Shown here one piece after another: positions 14,292-21,920 of a stretch of 40,418 nucleotides of DNA. Made by a program: the position numbers and the translations under genes. The DNA is from Paraburkholderia bannensis NBRC 103871 (GTDB lineage Bacteria > Pseudomonadota > Gammaproteobacteria > Burkholderiales > Burkholderiaceae), in contig NZ_BAYA01000049.1 in the NCBI RefSeq assembly GCF_000685015.1, positions 1-40,418 of the forward strand, given 5' to 3'. The notes under the pieces were generated by a model that was given only the letters and a program-made list of their open reading frames with translations, had not been told where the DNA came from and ran no database searches. The number at the start of each line of letters is the position of its first letter. Position 1 is the first letter of the stretch.

Positions 14292-15419
14292 ATGAACGAA
14301 ATCACGCGCACGGCTGCGCCGCCCGAAAAGACCCACCTGAAGATCGGCTTCGTGCCGCTCGCCGACGCCGCGCCCGTCGTCGCCGCGAAGCTGCTGGAGT
14401 TCGGCCACGCGCACGGCCTGACGCTCGAACTGTCGCGCCAGCCTTCGTGGGCCGCACTGCGCGACAAGCTGCTCGCGGGCGAGCTGGATGCCGCGCATTC
14501 GCTGTACGGGCTCGTGTACGGCGTGCAGCTTGGCATCGGCGGGCCGCAGACGGACATGGCCGTGCTGATGGTGCTCAACCGCAACGGCCAGGCGATCACG
14601 CTATCGAACCGCCTGGCTGATGCGCTCGCCGAACACGGCACCTTGCCGCGCGCGCTCGCGACGCTCGGGCGCACGCCCGTGTTCGCGCAGACTTTCCCGA
14701 CCGGCACGCATGCGATGTGGCTGTATTACTGGCTCGCCGCGCAGGGCGTGCATCCGTTGCGCGATATCGAAAGCGTGGTGATTCCGCCGCCGCAGATGGT
14801 GGCCGCGCTTGCAGAAGACCGCCTGGATGGCCTCTGCGTGGGTGAACCGTGGCCCGCGCTGGCACAGCGGCGCGGCATGGGACGCACGGTGATCCGCAGC
14901 GGCGAAATCTGGCCGGATCATCCCGAGAAAGTGCTGGCTTGCCGAAGGGATTTCGTCGAGCGCTATCCGAACACGGCGCGCGCGCTGGTGCAGACGATGC
15001 TGGAAGCGTGCCGCTGGCTCGATGGCGCGGGACATCGCACGGAGATCGCGCAGTGGCTCGCACGCCCCGAAATGCTGGGCGCCGACGCGGACTTGATTGC
15101 GGCCATGCTGGAAGGCGGCGCAGGTTCCAGCGCGCCGGACATGAAGTTCTTCGGCGGCGGATCGGTGAATTATCCGTTGGAGTCCGAAGGAATCTGGTTC
15201 CTGACGCAGTTTGAGCGCTGGGGGATGATGGCGCGGCGCGACGACTATCGCGAGATTGCTCAGGCGCTGAACCAGACCGCGCTCTATCGTGAGGCTGCGG
15301 AGACGATTGGGGTAAGCGTGCCGGCGGTTGCGCCGAAGCCAGTTTTTATCGATGGGCGCGTGTGGGATGGAGAGAATGCGGCGGCGTATGTGGAGGGGTT
15401 TGAGATCGCAAGCCGCTAG
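14292..15419 (+). CDS. nasS: NasS-type cytoplasmic nitrate/nitrite sensor
   Basis: The 375-residue protein is related to the NrtA/CmpA nitrate- and bicarbonate-binding proteins (LKIGFVPLADAAPVVAAK, DAAHSLYGLVYGVQLGIGG, DGLCVGEPWPALA, RGMGRTVIRSGEIWP). It lacks a signal peptide, so it stays in the cytoplasm as expected of NasS and not of a transporter subunit. NasS binds NasT in the absence of nitrate and frees it when nitrate or nitrite binds. The start follows nasT by 33 bases in the same operon. No transporter or reductase gene of nitrate assimilation is seen next to it. Its stop codon overlaps that of the convergent vapC. Confidence 0.88.
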   Translation: MNEITRTAAPPEKTHLKIGFVPLADAAPVVAAKLLEFGHAHGLTLELSRQPSWAALRDKLLAGELDAAHSLYGLVYGVQLGIGGPQTDMAVLMVLNRNGQAITLSNRLADALAEHGTLPRALATLGRTPVFAQTFPTGTHAMWLYYWLAAQGVHPLRDIESVVIPPPQMVAALAEDRLDGLCVGEPWPALAQRRGMGRTVIRSGEIWPDHPEKVLACRRDFVERYPNTARALVQTMLEACRWLDGAGHRTEIAQWLARPEMLGADADLIAAMLEGGAGSSAPDMKFFGGGSVNYPLESEGIWFLTQFERWGMMARRDDYREIAQALNQTALYREAAETIGVSVPAVAPKPVFIDGRVWDGENAAAYVEGFEIASR

Positions 15420-15817
15420 TCGTTGAGCCAGTTAGCCAACTTCAGGCCGGGATACTGCTCGAAGTCGCGCTCATTGTTCGTCACCAGCACGGTGTCGAGC
15501 GCAACCGCGTGCGCGGCAATCAGTTTATCCAGGTGATCCTTCTTGCGCTCGCGCGTGGCTTGCCTGATCGGGCCGTAGGCCACCGCCGCAGCCGAATCGA
15601 ACGGCGCGACCGGGATGTCTTCGATCAAGGCCGCCAGGTTGCGCTGCTCGCGGGCGCGGTGCGCGGACATCGTTACGCCAAACTCCAGTTCCGCAAACGT
15701 GATAGCCGACATCACGACGTCGCCCACATAACACTGCGCGAAACGCCTGGCCACCTGCTCGGGCTGGTTCTTCATCAAGTAGATGCACATATTGGTGTCG
15801 AGCATGAATTGCGGCAT
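15416..15817 (-). CDS. vapC: VapC family PIN-domain toxin
   Basis: The 133-residue protein is a PIN-domain ribonuclease. The first acidic residue is Asp7 in FMLDTNMCIYLMK; others lie in ITFAELEFGV, KDHLDKLIAAHA and the final TNNERDFEQYPGL. VapC toxins cut tRNA or other structured RNA at metal-dependent sites and are silenced by VapB. ATG 15817 overlaps the vapB stop by one base; a GTG at 15820 is also in frame. The 3' end runs into the end of nasS on the other strand. Confidence 0.93.
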   Translation of the reverse strand: MPQFMLDTNMCIYLMKNQPEQVARRFAQCYVGDVVMSAITFAELEFGVTMSAHRAREQRNLAALIEDIPVAPFDSAAAVAYGPIRQATRERKKDHLDKLIAAHAVALDTVLVTNNERDFEQYPGLKLANWLND

Positions 15818-16053
15818 CACAGCACCTCGCGATCGTCCTGGCCCTGCTCGCCGCGTCCTTGCGCCATGAAGTCCGGCCCGAACTTCGCGAACTTCTTCAG
15901 GACGCCGCCCAGCGGCCTGCGCGCCGGACGAATGCGGATTTCGTCGCCGACGCGTTCGATTTCGACTTCGATATCGCTGCGGTCATAGGCCAGCTCGGCG
16001 GGGATGCGCACGGCCTGGGAGTTGCCGTTCTTGAACACTCGCGTGGTGTGCAT
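15817..16053 (-). CDS. vapB: VapB family antitoxin, AbrB-type
   Basis: The 78-residue product begins MHTTRVFKNGNSQAVRIP, the swapped-hairpin AbrB/SpoVT DNA-binding fold typical of VapB, and ends in a C-terminal tail that should wrap around VapC. ATG 16065 and ATG 16107 are also in frame. The visible promoter puts the RNA start near 16080, which excludes 16107. I prefer 16053 because relatives start there. It is translationally coupled to vapC. Confidence 0.88.
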   Translation of the reverse strand: MHTTRVFKNGNSQAVRIPAELAYDRSDIEVEIERVGDEIRIRPARRPLGGVLKKFAKFGPDFMAQGRGEQGQDDREVL

Positions 16054-16086
16054 ATCTGGGTGCATCGCGGGATGAATGTGGAACCC

Positions 16087-16131
16087 ACTATAGGCGCTGG
16101 CTTGCATGATGTAAATCCATGTGTGTACATC
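16087..16131 (-). promoter_or_regulatory. vapBC promoter with overlapping inverted-repeat operator
   Basis: On the minus strand TTTACA (16115-16110) and TATAGT (16092-16087) are separated by exactly 17 bases. An inverted repeat GATGTA / TACATC with a 12-base centre spans 16108-16131 and covers the -35 box. Such placement fits autorepression by the VapBC complex. Confidence 0.7.
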
Positions 16132-16262
16132 AGGTCATTGGGGGCCGCATCTGCGATGATGAAACCGCGAGGCACTATAAGAACACCAACGCCCTCGCCT
16201 CTCTGCGACCCACATCAACAAAACCCGATCACCCAGCAGGTTCATCGAGCAAAACACGACAG

Positions 16263-16313
16263 ACAAAAAAATGCCGCCCTGTTTGCGCCACTAACGAGCG
16301 CAAACAGGGCGGC
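16263..16313 (-). terminator. Strong terminator after the ABM monooxygenase gene
   Basis: A perfect 16-bp stem (16273-16288 with 16298-16313; arms start GCCGCCCTG) has a nine-base loop. On the minus strand it is followed by seven T residues. It lies 25 bases beyond the stop codon at 16338. Confidence 0.93.
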
Positions 16314-16337
16314 AAGTTTTCGCGCGAGCGAGCTTGC

Positions 16338-16631
16338 TTACTTCACCACGACTTCCGTGTGCCCCACCACCGGCGGCTTTTCGAAGTACGGGCCAACCAG
16401 GCGGCGCCATTCCTGGAAGTCGTCCGATTCGCGGAAGTGCACCATGTGATCCTCGATGGTCTCCCACTGCACGACCAGCACGTACTGGTTCGGCTCTTCC
16501 ACGCCGCGTTGCAGTTCGACGCTGCGGCAGCCGCGCGCGCGATGGAAAAGCGGCAGCGCCTGCGTCACGCCCGCTTCGAATTCGGCGTTCTTGCCAGCCA
16601 ACACCGTGATGTGTGCCATTTCGTAGACCAC
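16338..16631 (-). CDS. Antibiotic biosynthesis monooxygenase (ABM) domain protein
   Basis: The 97-residue protein has the ABM ferredoxin-like fold pattern: AHITVLAGKNAEFEAGVTQA, a central strand with YVLVVQWETIEDHMVHFRES, and FQEWRRLVGPYF. Such small proteins act as quinol or polyketide monooxygenases, or degrade reactive compounds; the substrate is not evident. The GTG at 16631 is chosen since AAGGAG lies six bases upstream; a longer reading to 16703 has no such signal. It is flanked by its own terminator and stands alone. Confidence 0.82.
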   Translation of the reverse strand: MVYEMAHITVLAGKNAEFEAGVTQALPLFHRARGCRSVELQRGVEEPNQYVLVVQWETIEDHMVHFRESDDFQEWRRLVGPYFEKPPVVGHTEVVVK

Positions 16632-16738
16632 GTTCTGCTCCTTGCTCTGCGTTGATTCGATGATGCGTCGGAATAGTGCGCCTTCGCCGTAGCTGACGCG
16701 CACGCCACGTTATCACGCCTCGGCTTTCGGGCGTATTT

Positions 16739-17557
16739 TCACTTGCTGCGCTTCATCACGGAATCGGCGGGATACCAGAAGTCGCGGAACATATTGATGC
16801 CGTAGGTCTTGCCGTCGTAGTGCAGGACGATGCGTTTTGTGTATTTGGTGGTCTCGATGCGCTGCTGACTTTTCTGTTCATTGCGCGTGACGCGGGCGCT
16901 CAACGCGAGATCGGCAAATCCGTGGCTGATGGTCTTTTCCACTGCGATCGTCATGGATGCGTCCGCATCATGCTCGGCCTCGAGTCCTGCACCGCACGAA
17001 TTGGGATCTATGTTGACCCAGCCATAGAGATTCGTGCCGAATACCGGGCGCAGCGTGCGGCCCTCGCGGACAAAGAGCGTCAGTTCGTGATCCGCAGCCG
17101 CGTCGGCGCAACTCGGGCCGCGCGCGCTGCTGTCGAAGATGACGCCAAACGCACGCACGTCGGGCGAGAGCCTATACGGCGCCGTATCGATGCGATAGCC
17201 GCCAACCTGCGTGAGCACGTCCTGTTCGATCGTAGAACGGGTTGCCGCGAGTACCTGGCCGCCCTTGACCAGCGCCACGACCTGCGTGACGTTGCCGTCG
17301 CCGCTGCTCGGGCCAACGTGGTTAGTGTCGAGCGCGACCGCCGCAATCGTGGTATCCGGCGCATCGGGCATGGCCTTGCACGACGCAGCCGCAAGCATGC
17401 CATCGCCATTCCCCCAGGGCCCGAGACTGCCGTTCACACCGGCCCATTGCGCCACCGCGGCGACGACATCGTCGCTGCACGGCTGCTCTTCGCTGGCGCG
17501 AGCAGGATTCGAGAGTGTTGCAACGAGCGCAAACGCAAGCGGCAGGAACGTACGCAT
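16739..17557 (-). CDS. Unknown secreted protein with four cysteines
   Basis: The 272-residue product has a signal peptide (MRTFLPLAFALVATLSNPARA, cut before SEEQ), so it is periplasmic or secreted. The mature part has four cysteines (contexts EQPCSDD, AASCKAM, GPSCADA, PNSCGAG), compatible with two disulfides. It also has several beta-type segments with Val/Thr alternation. I do not recognise the family. GGAG lies eleven bases before ATG 17557; longer in-frame readings upstream look non-coding. It lies between the ABM gene and the porin terminator and seems to be its own unit. Confidence 0.75.
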   Translation of the reverse strand: MRTFLPLAFALVATLSNPARASEEQPCSDDVVAAVAQWAGVNGSLGPWGNGDGMLAAASCKAMPDAPDTTIAAVALDTNHVGPSSGDGNVTQVVALVKGGQVLAATRSTIEQDVLTQVGGYRIDTAPYRLSPDVRAFGVIFDSSARGPSCADAAADHELTLFVREGRTLRPVFGTNLYGWVNIDPNSCGAGLEAEHDADASMTIAVEKTISHGFADLALSARVTRNEQKSQQRIETTKYTKRIVLHYDGKTYGINMFRDFWYPADSVMKRSK

Positions 17558-17607
17558 GAGACCGGTTTCTCCATTGAGCTTAAAAGCGCAAAGGAGAATA
17601 CCGCAAG

Positions 17608-17647
17608 ACAAAACGCGGCGCGCGTGAATCATCCACGCGCGCCGCGT
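17608..17647 (-). terminator. Terminator after the porin gene
   Basis: A perfect 14-bp stem (17613-17626 with 17634-17647) has a seven-base loop AATCATC and is followed on the minus strand by TTTGTCTT. It lies 28 bases past the porin stop. Confidence 0.85.
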
Positions 17648-17675
17648 CCAGAGGGCAGAACAAAGGGAAGAACAA

Positions 17676-18779
17676 TCAGAACTTCGTATGCAGGCCCACA
17701 CGCGCGACCGCCTGGGTCTGGCCGCTCGATGCGCCATCCGAGCTGTTCATGCCGTTGATCTGCGCATTGCCGCCCGCACTCGCGCGCTGATACACGCCCA
17801 GCACGTACACGCTGGTGCGCTTGGACAGCGCGTAATCGACGATGGCCGCCACCTGATGCGCGTGGTTGTTATCGACGACGTCGTTGCCTTTCATGTACAT
17901 ATACGACGCGCCCGCGCTCAAGGCCGGCGTGAAGTAGTAGTGCGCGCCCACCGACCCTTCGTACACGGAACCGCCGTTATACGAGTTATGCACCGTCGTG
18001 AACAGCGCATTGGTGATCCAGCCGCCAAACTTGTAATGCGCGCCGATACCCCAGTTGCGCACGCTCACGTCGCCTTCGCCGGTCACGACGTACTTGAGGT
18101 TCGTATAAGCCGCATTGACGCCGAAGTTCTCGTGCGCGTAGTTGAGCGCGAAGCTCGACCCATTGCCCGTGCCGATCGACCCCGCCACGTTGCCGAAGCT
18201 ATACATCGCGCCCGCGCTGAAGCCGCCGAACGTGGGCGACACGTACTTGACCGAGTTGTTGACCGTTTCGCCGGCCATGCGATCCCAGTCGAACGCGCCA
18301 GTCGCGTTGCTCGGCAGCGCGAGCTTGTCGAACGGGCCCGCGCGGAAGTCGTAGAAGTGGCCCGAGAGTTCCGCCGGATCGTCGCCCGCAAAGTAGAGCG
18401 AGTCCGTCATGAAGTCGTACTGGTTACCGAGCGAGAGCTTGCCGTACACGGGGTTGCTCAGGCCCACGATCGACGTGCGGCTAAAGAGGCTCTTGTTCGG
18501 CATGAAGCTGCCGTTATCGACCTGAAACTGGTTGACCAGTTGAAAGAACGCCTTGCTGCCGCCGCCCAGGTCTTCGGTGCCAGTCAAGCCCCAGAGGTTC
18601 GGGCCGTTCACGCCGTCGTCCATCTTCACGTTGCTATGGCCGCCCTGGTTGCTCACGTAAGTGATGCCCGTATCCATCATCCCGTAGAGCGTCACGCTGC
18701 TCTGTGCGAACGCCGGGCCCGCGCCGATCACCCCAGCCAGCGCCACCATGATTTTTTTGTACTGCTTACTTTTCGTCAT
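17676..18779 (-). CDS. Gram-negative general porin, possibly for gallate entry
   Basis: The 367-residue protein has a signal peptide cut at AFA-QSSVTLYG. It then shows the Burkholderia-type general porin pattern (Porin_4/OmpC-like): SSVTLYGMMDTGITYVSNQG, LWGLTGTEDLGGGSKAFFQL, and a C-terminal strand ending in Phe (RVGLHTKF), the outer-membrane assembly signal. It forms a 16-strand trimeric pore. Its place after the transporter recalls galP of the Pseudomonas galTAP unit, although that porin belongs to another family (OprD type). A hairpin and a 110-base gap separate it from the transporter gene, so it may have its own promoter. A role in gallate uptake is inferred from position only. Confidence 0.9.
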   Translation of the reverse strand: MTKSKQYKKIMVALAGVIGAGPAFAQSSVTLYGMMDTGITYVSNQGGHSNVKMDDGVNGPNLWGLTGTEDLGGGSKAFFQLVNQFQVDNGSFMPNKSLFSRTSIVGLSNPVYGKLSLGNQYDFMTDSLYFAGDDPAELSGHFYDFRAGPFDKLALPSNATGAFDWDRMAGETVNNSVKYVSPTFGGFSAGAMYSFGNVAGSIGTGNGSSFALNYAHENFGVNAAYTNLKYVVTGEGDVSVRNWGIGAHYKFGGWITNALFTTVHNSYNGGSVYEGSVGAHYYFTPALSAGASYMYMKGNDVVDNNHAHQVAAIVDYALSKRTSVYVLGVYQRASAGGNAQINGMNSSDGASSGQTQAVARVGLHTKF

Positions 18780-18836
18780 TCTCCAAGTCTCCTGTTTACC
18801 ACTATCAATCGTGTGTCGTTGGTATTTGTCGATTGT

Positions 18837-18864
18837 GTGAGGCGCGAGCGGCGTCGCGCCTCAC
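18837..18864 (-). terminator. Hairpin between the transporter and porin genes
   Basis: A perfect 10-bp stem GTGAGGCGCG / CGCGCCTCAC has an eight-base loop. No T tract follows, so it may slow or attenuate transcription, or protect RNA ends, rather than terminate fully. Confidence 0.5.
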
Positions 18865-18889
18865 CAGGCCATCGCGGCCTTGTGCACTA

Positions 18890-20233
18890 TCACGCGTCGG
18901 CGACTGGCGCGGTGATGAAGCGCAGTGCGAGGCGGTTGAGCAGGATCGCGGCAGCCGCCACGAGGGCAGGCACGGCCAGCACCGAGAACACCGTCGAGAA
19001 GCTGAAGCCCAGCGACAGCAGCACGCCACCCACGAACGAGCCGAGAATGCCGCCCAGTCGCCCGAAGCCCAGCATCCAGCTCACGCCGGTGGCGCGTGCC
19101 CGGGTCGGGTAGCAGGTCGGCGCCAGCGCGTTGAGGCCCGTTTGCGCGCCGCTCATGAAGAAGCCCGCGCAAGCCACCAGCACGGTCAGCATGCCGGACT
19201 TGAGCGTGCCCATGCCCAGCGCGAAGATGAACACGCCGCCCAGCAGGTAGGCCGCGCCGATCACGGCGTTGCGGTCGAGTCGATCCATCGCGAAGCCCAC
19301 GACGATGGCGCCCACGGTGCCACCCAGCTGGAACATGCCGGTGATCGCCGCCGCACGTTCGACAGGCAGGCCTGCGTCCTTGATGAGCGTCGGCAGCCAG
19401 CCGGTCAGCAGGTAGATAATCAGGAGTCCCATGAAGTAGGTGACCCACAGCATCAGCGTGCTCATGGCGTAGCCGTCGGCGAACAGCATGCGTACGGGCG
19501 CCTTCGCGGCGACGACCGGTTCCGGCGACGTAAAGCGCGCGTCGGCGCCGAAACGATGGCCGGTCACACGCGAGAGCGTGGCGGCAATGCGTTCGACGGA
19601 GAAGCGGCGCACCAGCAGGAAGCGCGCGGACTCCGGCAGCAGGCCCAGCAGCACCGGCACGAACAGGATCGGCAGCACGCCGCCGCAGACGAACACGCCG
19701 CGCCAGCCGAAGTGCGGGATCAGCGCCGCCGCAACAAAGCCGCCCGCGCCCGAGCCGAAGTTAAAGCCCGTGAACATGATGGTGAGCAGCAGCGAACGGC
19801 TTTTGGACGGCACGTATTCGGAGAGCAGCGTCGTCGAGTTCGGCATCGCCGCGCCCAGGCCCAGGCCCGTGAGAAAGCGCAGCGCGACGAGCTGGCCCGG
19901 CGTATTCGCGAACGCGCACAGCAGGCTGAAAAGACCGAAGCACGCCACCGAGCCAATCAGCACTTTCTTGCGGCCGATGCGGTCTGCCGACGGCCCCGCA
20001 ACCAGCGCGCCGATCGCGAGTCCCACCATCGCCGCGCTCATCACCGGGCCGAAGGCCGCGCGCGCAATGCCCCATTCCTTCATGACGACAGGCGCGACGA
20101 AACCCATCACGGCCGTGTCCAGGCCGTCGAGCGTCACGATCAGAAAACAGAGTGCGAGGACGAGCCATTGATAGCCCGACATCCTGCGGGCGTCGATAAA
20201 GCCCTTGATATCCACTGCGTCAGCAGAGTTCAT
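18890..20233 (-). CDS. galT: MFS transporter of the aromatic acid/H+ symporter family, likely gallate uptake
   Basis: The 447-residue protein has twelve hydrophobic segments. It also has the AAHS (PcaK/BenK-like) signatures: LDGLDTAVMGFVAPVV in helix 1 (the conserved Asp pair region), GPSADRIGRKKVLI in loop 2-3, and MDRLDRNAVIG in loop 8-9. AAHS proteins import aromatic acids with protons. Its place after the dioxygenase genes and near galBCD points to gallate, parallel to galT in P. putida; substrate is inferred from context. The ATG has GGAG six bases upstream. The symbol galT here refers to gallate, not galactose. Confidence 0.85.
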   Translation of the reverse strand: MNSADAVDIKGFIDARRMSGYQWLVLALCFLIVTLDGLDTAVMGFVAPVVMKEWGIARAAFGPVMSAAMVGLAIGALVAGPSADRIGRKKVLIGSVACFGLFSLLCAFANTPGQLVALRFLTGLGLGAAMPNSTTLLSEYVPSKSRSLLLTIMFTGFNFGSGAGGFVAAALIPHFGWRGVFVCGGVLPILFVPVLLGLLPESARFLLVRRFSVERIAATLSRVTGHRFGADARFTSPEPVVAAKAPVRMLFADGYAMSTLMLWVTYFMGLLIIYLLTGWLPTLIKDAGLPVERAAAITGMFQLGGTVGAIVVGFAMDRLDRNAVIGAAYLLGGVFIFALGMGTLKSGMLTVLVACAGFFMSGAQTGLNALAPTCYPTRARATGVSWMLGFGRLGGILGSFVGGVLLSLGFSFSTVFSVLAVPALVAAAAILLNRLALRFITAPVADA

Positions 20234-20313
20234 GCGTGTCTCCGAAGTTAATTTTTTCCCCGCTCCTGTGCTTCGTCGGCTTAGGAGTGTTGTATTGCGG
20301 ACAGCTTATGAAA

Positions 20314-20348
20314 CAGCGGGCGCGGTGTTTGGGGTGGCGCGCCCGCTG
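20314..20348 (-). terminator. Hairpin with short T tract between ligA-like and galT genes
   Basis: An 11-bp perfect stem (CAGCGGGCGCG / CGCGCCCGCTG) has a 13-base loop and is followed on the minus strand by TTTCAT. It may be a partial terminator that lowers transporter expression relative to the dioxygenase. Confidence 0.55.
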
Positions 20349-20374
20349 CGCAATTCAGGCCATCACGTCGGCGC

Positions 20375-20734
20375 TCAAACCGCGTCGGGCACCTGGCGCG
20401 TCTTCAGGAACGCTTCGAGCGTCTCGCCGCGCATGCAGGCGTACATGCCCAGGTTGGTGATCTTCACGACGCGCGCGAACTTCTCCAGCACGAAGAAGCA
20501 CACGCCGTACTGCACGAGGCCGAGCCAGTCGGTGTTGTCGACCAGCGCGCGTTCCTCGGCCGTGAGCGCGGCGGCGTCGTAGGCGGCCGTGCGGTCGCCC
20601 AGCCACAACTCGCGCGCGGCGGGCGTGCGCATCATCCAGAAGAAGCGGTTCAGGCGCATCGCCTTGATGCTCTGGCGGATGTCGAACGGATAGGTGCCGG
20701 TGAGCGCCTCGACGCCTTCGAGTTGCGGATTCAT
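20375..20734 (-). CDS. LigA-type small subunit of class III extradiol dioxygenase, likely gallate dioxygenase
   Basis: The 119-residue protein matches the LigA alpha-subunit domain (PF07746): SIKAMRLNRFFWMMR, ALTAEERALVDNTDWLGLVQYGVCFFVLEKFAR, and NLGMYACMRGETLEAFLKTR. In LigAB the small helical subunit caps the active site of LigB. ATG 20734 overlaps the ligB-like stop by four bases (ATGA) and has GGGGAG eight bases upstream. In Pseudomonas GalA and Sphingobium DesB these two domains are one polypeptide; here they are separate genes in the same order as in the fusion. Gallate rather than protocatechuate is inferred from the neighbours. Confidence 0.85.
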   Translation of the reverse strand: MNPQLEGVEALTGTYPFDIRQSIKAMRLNRFFWMMRTPAARELWLGDRTAAYDAAALTAEERALVDNTDWLGLVQYGVCFFVLEKFARVVKITNLGMYACMRGETLEAFLKTRQVPDAV

Positions 20735-21591
20735 TTCGCGAGCTCCCCTTCGTCCGGCAGGTTCTCGTAGACCGTCACGGCCATCGCCGTGCTGGTCGCG
20801 AGGTAGTAGTTGCGGTGCACTTCCTTGATCTTCGGCGCGAGCGCGCCGCGCATCGCGAGCCACATGATGGTTTCGACGCTTTCCGCACCGCCCAGGCGCA
20901 CGTAGTCCACATGCTTCATCTTCGCGAGCCGCTCGGGGTCGTTCACGATGAGGTCGAGGAACTCCATGTCCCATTCGGTGTTGTTGAAGCCGCTGCGCTC
21001 GCCGTGCACCTGATGCGAGAGGCCGCCGGTGCCCACCACGACCACGTCCAGGTCTTCCTCGAACGATTCGATCGCGCGGCGCAGCGCCTGGCCGAGCCGG
21101 TAGCAGCGGTTCGCAGTCGGCAGCGGATATTGCAGCACGTTGACTTCGAACGGCACCAGCGCGGTGGGCCAGCCGCCGGCATGCGGCAGCATCAGCGAAA
21201 GCGGCGAGTTGCAGCCGTGGTCGAGCGGCTTGTCCTGGAAGATCGTCAGGTCGAACTCGTCGTTGACGAGCTGTTCGGCGATATGGATAGCCAGTTCGGG
21301 ATGCCCGGCGATATCGGGCAGCGGACGCTTGCCCGCGCCTTCATCGGCGAATTCGTGCTGCGGCGACACGCCAAGCGCGAAGGTCGGATAGCAGTCGAAG
21401 AAGAAGCTGTTGGCGTGGTCGTTGTAGAACATCACCAGCACGTCGGGCTTGCGCTCGGCGAGCCATTGCGCCACGGGTTCGTACCCCTGAAAAAGCGGCG
21501 CCCACGCGGGTTCGTTCTGCTTGCCCTTGTCGTACGCCAGTCCGATCGTCGGCACGTGCGATGTACCGATGCCGCCCACAATCCTTGCCAT
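20731..21591 (-). CDS. galA: LigB-type catalytic subunit, likely gallate dioxygenase
   Basis: The 286-residue protein is a class III extradiol ring-cleavage dioxygenase (LigB domain). The iron ligands His12 (GTSHVP), His59 (YNDHANSF) and Glu240 (AESVETI) and the catalytic histidines His125 (LDHGCNSPL) and His193 (GLSHQVHGERSG) are all in place, at positions two or fewer residues from those of Sphingobium LigB. It opens the aromatic ring of gallate or protocatechuate next to the hydroxyls using ferrous iron. With galB, galC and galD nearby, and no dehydrogenase or lactonase for the protocatechuate route, gallate to 4-oxalomesaconate is most likely. It is the first gene of the arm and is divergent from the GntR regulator. 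Confidence 0.85.
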   Translation of the reverse strand: MARIVGGIGTSHVPTIGLAYDKGKQNEPAWAPLFQGYEPVAQWLAERKPDVLVMFYNDHANSFFFDCYPTFALGVSPQHEFADEGAGKRPLPDIAGHPELAIHIAEQLVNDEFDLTIFQDKPLDHGCNSPLSLMLPHAGGWPTALVPFEVNVLQYPLPTANRCYRLGQALRRAIESFEEDLDVVVVGTGGLSHQVHGERSGFNNTEWDMEFLDLIVNDPERLAKMKHVDYVRLGGAESVETIMWLAMRGALAPKIKEVHRNYYLATSTAMAVTVYENLPDEGELAK

Positions 21592-21920
21592 GCTTGTCGC
21601 CCTCTTCCGATTACTGGGGAACGCACCGCCTTATCGCGATTAGCGCCCTCTTGGGATACGAAATTACAGAATCGCGCTTTGCGCCGGAAGTAAGGGTTAA
21701 CCACGGTTTTTGCGTTTTGATCCGTGATAGACGGGACATCCGGCGTTTTCGCGCCCTTCGGCCTGCCGTGAAACCCGCGCGCCATAACGGTTTTTGGTAT
21801 CCTGAATCAGGTCGTGCGCGATTCATCCCGCATGCATCCGGCAACCGGCCCATAAACGAAACAGATAGCAAAAGAACGAACTCGCAAGGCCGCCCACGCG
21901 CCGCCTGGCGGGACATCGAC
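21592..21920. promoter_or_regulatory. Divergent control region between dioxygenase genes and gntR
   Basis: This 329-base region should carry the promoters of the ligB-like gene and of gntR-lysR. It has an AT-richer stretch at 21650-21730. A perfect palindrome CCTGA-A-TCAGG lies at 21801-21811, right after TTTTTGGTAT, a plausible GntR operator near the gntR promoter. I see no sure LysR box. Confidence 0.5.

Noticed and set aside
14292..15419. Calling the nitrate-binding protein an ABC transporter component
   Set aside because: It lacks a signal peptide, there is no permease or ATPase gene nearby, and it follows nasT; this fits NasS.
15817..16107. Long form of VapB starting at 16107
   Set aside because: The -10 box at 16087-16092 implies that RNA starts after that codon, and the extra residues are not family-like.
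20375..21591. Calling the LigB/LigA pair protocatechuate 4,5-dioxygenase outright
   Set aside because: The neighbours are galB, galC and galD with a transporter and porin, and no ligC or ligI is seen; gallate is the better fit though not proven.
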